The notes under the pieces were generated by a model that did no database searches, had not been told where the DNA came from, and worked only from the letters and a program-made list of their open reading frames with translations. A DNA stretch of 64,000 bases from Sphingomonas sp. BAUL-RG-20F-R05-02 (lineage in GTDB: Bacteria; Pseudomonadota; Alphaproteobacteria; Sphingomonadales; Sphingomonadaceae). The position numbers and the translations under genes are program-made. The stretch is taken from positions 113,709 to 177,708 of the forward strand of contig NZ_JAKNQH010000008.1 in assembly GCF_022662305.1 (NCBI RefSeq). Reading direction: 5' to 3'. Positions 61,904 to 64,000 of this stretch are shown here, piece after piece (position 1 is the stretch's first letter; each line of letters begins with the position of its first letter).

Positions 61904-63523
61904 TTAGCGGTAGTGGCCCATCGTCACGCGCAGCAGCACCGGCTGGTCGGTGATGTTGAGGCCGTAATCGGTCTGGTCGCCGTTCCACACGCGTGACGTA
62001 ATCCACGCGCCATCTTTCAGCGTGCCTTCCTCGACGCTGACGATCATGCCGTTTGCCGGCCCGCCGGCGCGACCGGCGAAGTCGAAGCGGATGTGGTCGC
62101 CCATCACGAGGAAGCTGTCCGCCGAGAGTTGCGCGACCACGCCGCCGCCGACCGGGCGGTTCGCCCATTCCGGCGGGTCCGATTTGATCCACGTCCAGCT
62201 TTTCTGCCCGAACTGCCATTCGCCGAAGCCGGCGGTGATCGTCCAGTCGCCCATCGTGGTGGATTGCGCGGTGCCGTCCTCTCCCTTGGCCACGCCCCAG
62301 GTCGGGTGGCTGGCGGCGATCGTTGCCCAATCGCCGGCGATGGGGGCGAGCAGCGCGTATTTGTCGGCGATCGCGGCGACGGTCGGCGCATCCAGCGCCT
62401 TGGCGCCGAGCGGGTAGTTGTAATAGCCGGTCTCATCCATGCCGAACGGCGCATAGCCGATCGTGCCGCGCCCCAGCGCCGCCCAGAAGAACCGCGCGAA
62501 CGGCTCGGCGTTGCCGATCTCCGGCACCATCAGCGCATTGTCAGGCCGGGCATAGGCGTCGAGATAGGCGAGCACGTCGGGTGCCTTGCCGTCGTAGATG
62601 TCGGGCGCCTCGAAATCGATCGCGGGGGCCGCCGCCTTCCAGATCCGCAGCACGTCCTGCTGCGGGCCGCCGCTCGCCACGCCGTCCGGGTCGGGCACGT
62701 TGGATGGCCCGGCGAGTGCCGCGTTGACGTACATCGGCAGCGGCTTCACCGCCTTGCCCGCCGCCGCGATCTCGTTGACGTACACGGCGGTGTGCCAGGT
62801 GTTGAACGCGCGGTCGGCCTGCGCGCCGAACAGCGTGGTCCAGGTGCCGGCGCGCTTGCCGAGCGCCTTTGCCAGCGCGGCCGGCACCGGCTTCGCGAAC
62901 AGCGCGTTCGCCACCGCGCCGTAATCGCGCGGGTTGCGGTAGCTGCCGGTCTCGTTCTCGGGCTGAACCAGGATCACGGTGTTCTGCGGGTCGTGATCCT
63001 TGAGGTAGCGCATCAGCGCGACGAACGCGCGCTTGTCCGCCTCCAGCGTGGTGCGGAACATCGCCGACAGCGTGCCGTGGTCGGCGCCGGTGCGCGTCTT
63101 CATGCGCGGGAAGCGGCGGTTGTCGAGCTTGACCCAATCCGGCGTGTAGCTGGGCGAGGTGTTCTTCCACGTGCCGAACCACAGCAGCACGACGCGCTTG
63201 TCATGCGCGCGCGCCTGATCGAGCAGCGTGGCCACGAAGCTGAAATCGAACTGCCCCTCGACTGGTTCGATCTGCTGCCACGCGACGGGCACCTCGACCG
63301 TGTTGGCGTGGAGCCGGTCGAGCAGCGGCCACACGACCGGCAGCGCGGCGGGATAGTTGCTCGAATTGTTGACCTGCGCGCCGAGCATCAGGAACGGTTT
63401 GCCGTCGACGATCAGGGTATGACGCGCGCCGTGCGCCTCGAGGTGGGGCAGCGTGGTTTCCTGTGCCAAGGCCGGCGTGGCTGCCGCTGTGGCGAGCAGC
63501 GCGAGCGTGATCGCGATCTTCAT
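61904..63523 (-). CDS. GH35 beta-galactosidase (Bgl35A-like)
   Basis: Encodes 539 residues with a signal peptide (MKIAITLALLATAAATPALA). The GH35 barrel shows FLMLGAQVNNSSNYPAALP and VPVAWQQIEPVEGQFDF. The probable acid/base is Glu191 in VQPENETGSY and the nucleophile Glu335 in MVPEIGN. A C-terminal beta-rich DUF5597-type domain follows (from about residue 395). This short GH35 type, unlike the large eukaryotic-like ones, includes Cellvibrio Bgl35A, which removes galactose from xyloglucan side chains. It is convergent with the fucosidase (16-bp gap) and divergent from the GH31 gene. Confidence 0.88.
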   Translation of the reverse strand: MKIAITLALLATAAATPALAQETTLPHLEAHGARHTLIVDGKPFLMLGAQVNNSSNYPAALPVVWPLLDRLHANTVEVPVAWQQIEPVEGQFDFSFVATLLDQARAHDKRVVLLWFGTWKNTSPSYTPDWVKLDNRRFPRMKTRTGADHGTLSAMFRTTLEADKRAFVALMRYLKDHDPQNTVILVQPENETGSYRNPRDYGAVANALFAKPVPAALAKALGKRAGTWTTLFGAQADRAFNTWHTAVYVNEIAAAGKAVKPLPMYVNAALAGPSNVPDPDGVASGGPQQDVLRIWKAAAPAIDFEAPDIYDGKAPDVLAYLDAYARPDNALMVPEIGNAEPFARFFWAALGRGTIGYAPFGMDETGYYNYPLGAKALDAPTVAAIADKYALLAPIAGDWATIAASHPTWGVAKGEDGTAQSTTMGDWTITAGFGEWQFGQKSWTWIKSDPPEWANRPVGGGVVAQLSADSFLVMGDHIRFDFAGRAGGPANGMIVSVEEGTLKDGAWITSRVWNGDQTDYGLNITDQPVLLRVTMGHYR

Positions 63524-63670
63524 AACCCCTCCATTGGTCTAGCTATGCGCCAAATGTCGCGTACGATGTAACGGTGATCTTCAACGAACACGTCACGCCA
63601 CTTGCGCCGGTGAATGAAGATATCATAAGTGAAAATTACAGACGAACAAGCTAGGCTCGGGAGAGAAACG

Positions 63671-64000
63671 ATGACGACGGTGCTGCAAACCCGAGCGGCG
63701 GCGCGTGCCGTTCTCACCGCTGGAGCCTCGCTGCTCGCGCTGATCGCCCTCCCCGCCCTCGCTGCCCCGCTCGCCTCGCTTGATCGTAACGGCGCACGCG
63801 TATCGGTGGAGCCATACGCGGCCAACATCGTGCGCGTCACCATCGCGATGGACCCCGCGCTCGCCGACGCTCCGCCCGGCGACGGCCCGAACGCGAAGCC
63901 GGATGCGACCGGCTGGACGCACACCACCAGCACCGTCGGCGACGTGTTCACGTCCGCAGCCGTCTCGCTCACCGTCAATGCAGAGCCGTGGCCAACCGCG
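63671..64000 (+). CDS. GH31-type alpha-xylosidase/alpha-glucosidase, N-terminal part
   Basis: ATG 63671 has GGGAGAG nine bases upstream. The frame stays open for 110 codons to the window end, so the gene is cut. After a signal peptide (LTAGASLLALIALPALAAPL) the sequence GARVSVEPYAANIVRVTIAM, then AKPDATGWTH and GDVFTSAAVSLTV, matches the N-terminal beta-sandwich of sphingomonad GH31 proteins. The catalytic barrel lies outside the window, so substrate choice (xylose or glucose) cannot be read; alpha-xylosidase is favoured by the GH35/GH29 neighbours. The 147-bp gap to GH35 contains one GTGAAAAT half-site. Confidence 0.7.
   Translation, partial: MTTVLQTRAAARAVLTAGASLLALIALPALAAPLASLDRNGARVSVEPYAANIVRVTIAMDPALADAPPGDGPNAKPDATGWTHTTSTVGDVFTSAAVSLTVNAEPWPTA

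Overview
The window is high-GC chromosomal DNA of an alphaproteobacterium, most probably Sphingomonas or a close relative. The pointers are the glyA-nrdR order, a giant NAD-glutamate dehydrogenase, three large TonB-dependent receptors, many GTG starts, and sugar-catabolic gene sets typical of sphingomonads, Caulobacter and Xanthomonas. The genus is inferred from gene content, not from a marker search.

Layout. Positions 1-12.5 kb are core housekeeping: the glyA end, nrdR, a GIY-YIG/TrmJ-type open frame, two MsrA paralogues, an M20 peptidase, galE, NAD-GDH and a PAS-like protein. tRNA-Thr(CGT) at 12718-12793 is followed directly by a frameshifted tyrosine recombinase and a decayed accessory stretch (12.8-19.7 kb). 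That stretch holds a LysR remnant, an azoreductase/dioxygenase/SDR operon with a divergent HxlR regulator, a second LysR, a SnoaL-like protein and a broken quinone oxidoreductase. It looks like an old tRNA-targeted island. From 19.8 to 34.1 kb come rlmJ, an MscS channel, an amidohydrolase, a DUF2946/TonB receptor pair, an orphan molybdopterin subunit, a Grx-TspO-DCC operon, an aldo/keto reductase and an ABC exporter.

From 34.3 to 45.4 kb lies a beta-glucoside-type locus: TonB receptor, tryptophan-halogenase-like flavoprotein, GH3, MFS carrier, LacI regulator and a second GH3. From 46.6 kb to the right edge lies a second, larger saccharide locus around a divergent TonB receptor and IclR regulator. 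Its left arm encodes a non-phosphorylating L-fucose pathway: FucP, lactonase, an aldo/keto-reductase dehydrogenase fused to a UxaA-type SAF domain, a UxaA-type dehydratase large chain, a 2-keto-3-deoxy-L-fuconate dehydrogenase and a mutarotase, followed by a GH1. Its right arm encodes an alpha/beta-hydrolase esterase, two SGNH esterases, a GH29 alpha-L-fucosidase, a GH35 and the start of a GH31. Together the enzymes fit uptake, deacetylation and dismantling of fucosylated, galactosylated, acetylated xyloglucan fragments, with the released L-fucose burned internally. The polysaccharide assignment is inference.

The most unusual observation is the AKR-SAF fusion at 50415-51704, which joins step 1 of fucose oxidation to the small domain of the step-3 dehydratase while the dehydratase large chain is the next gene.
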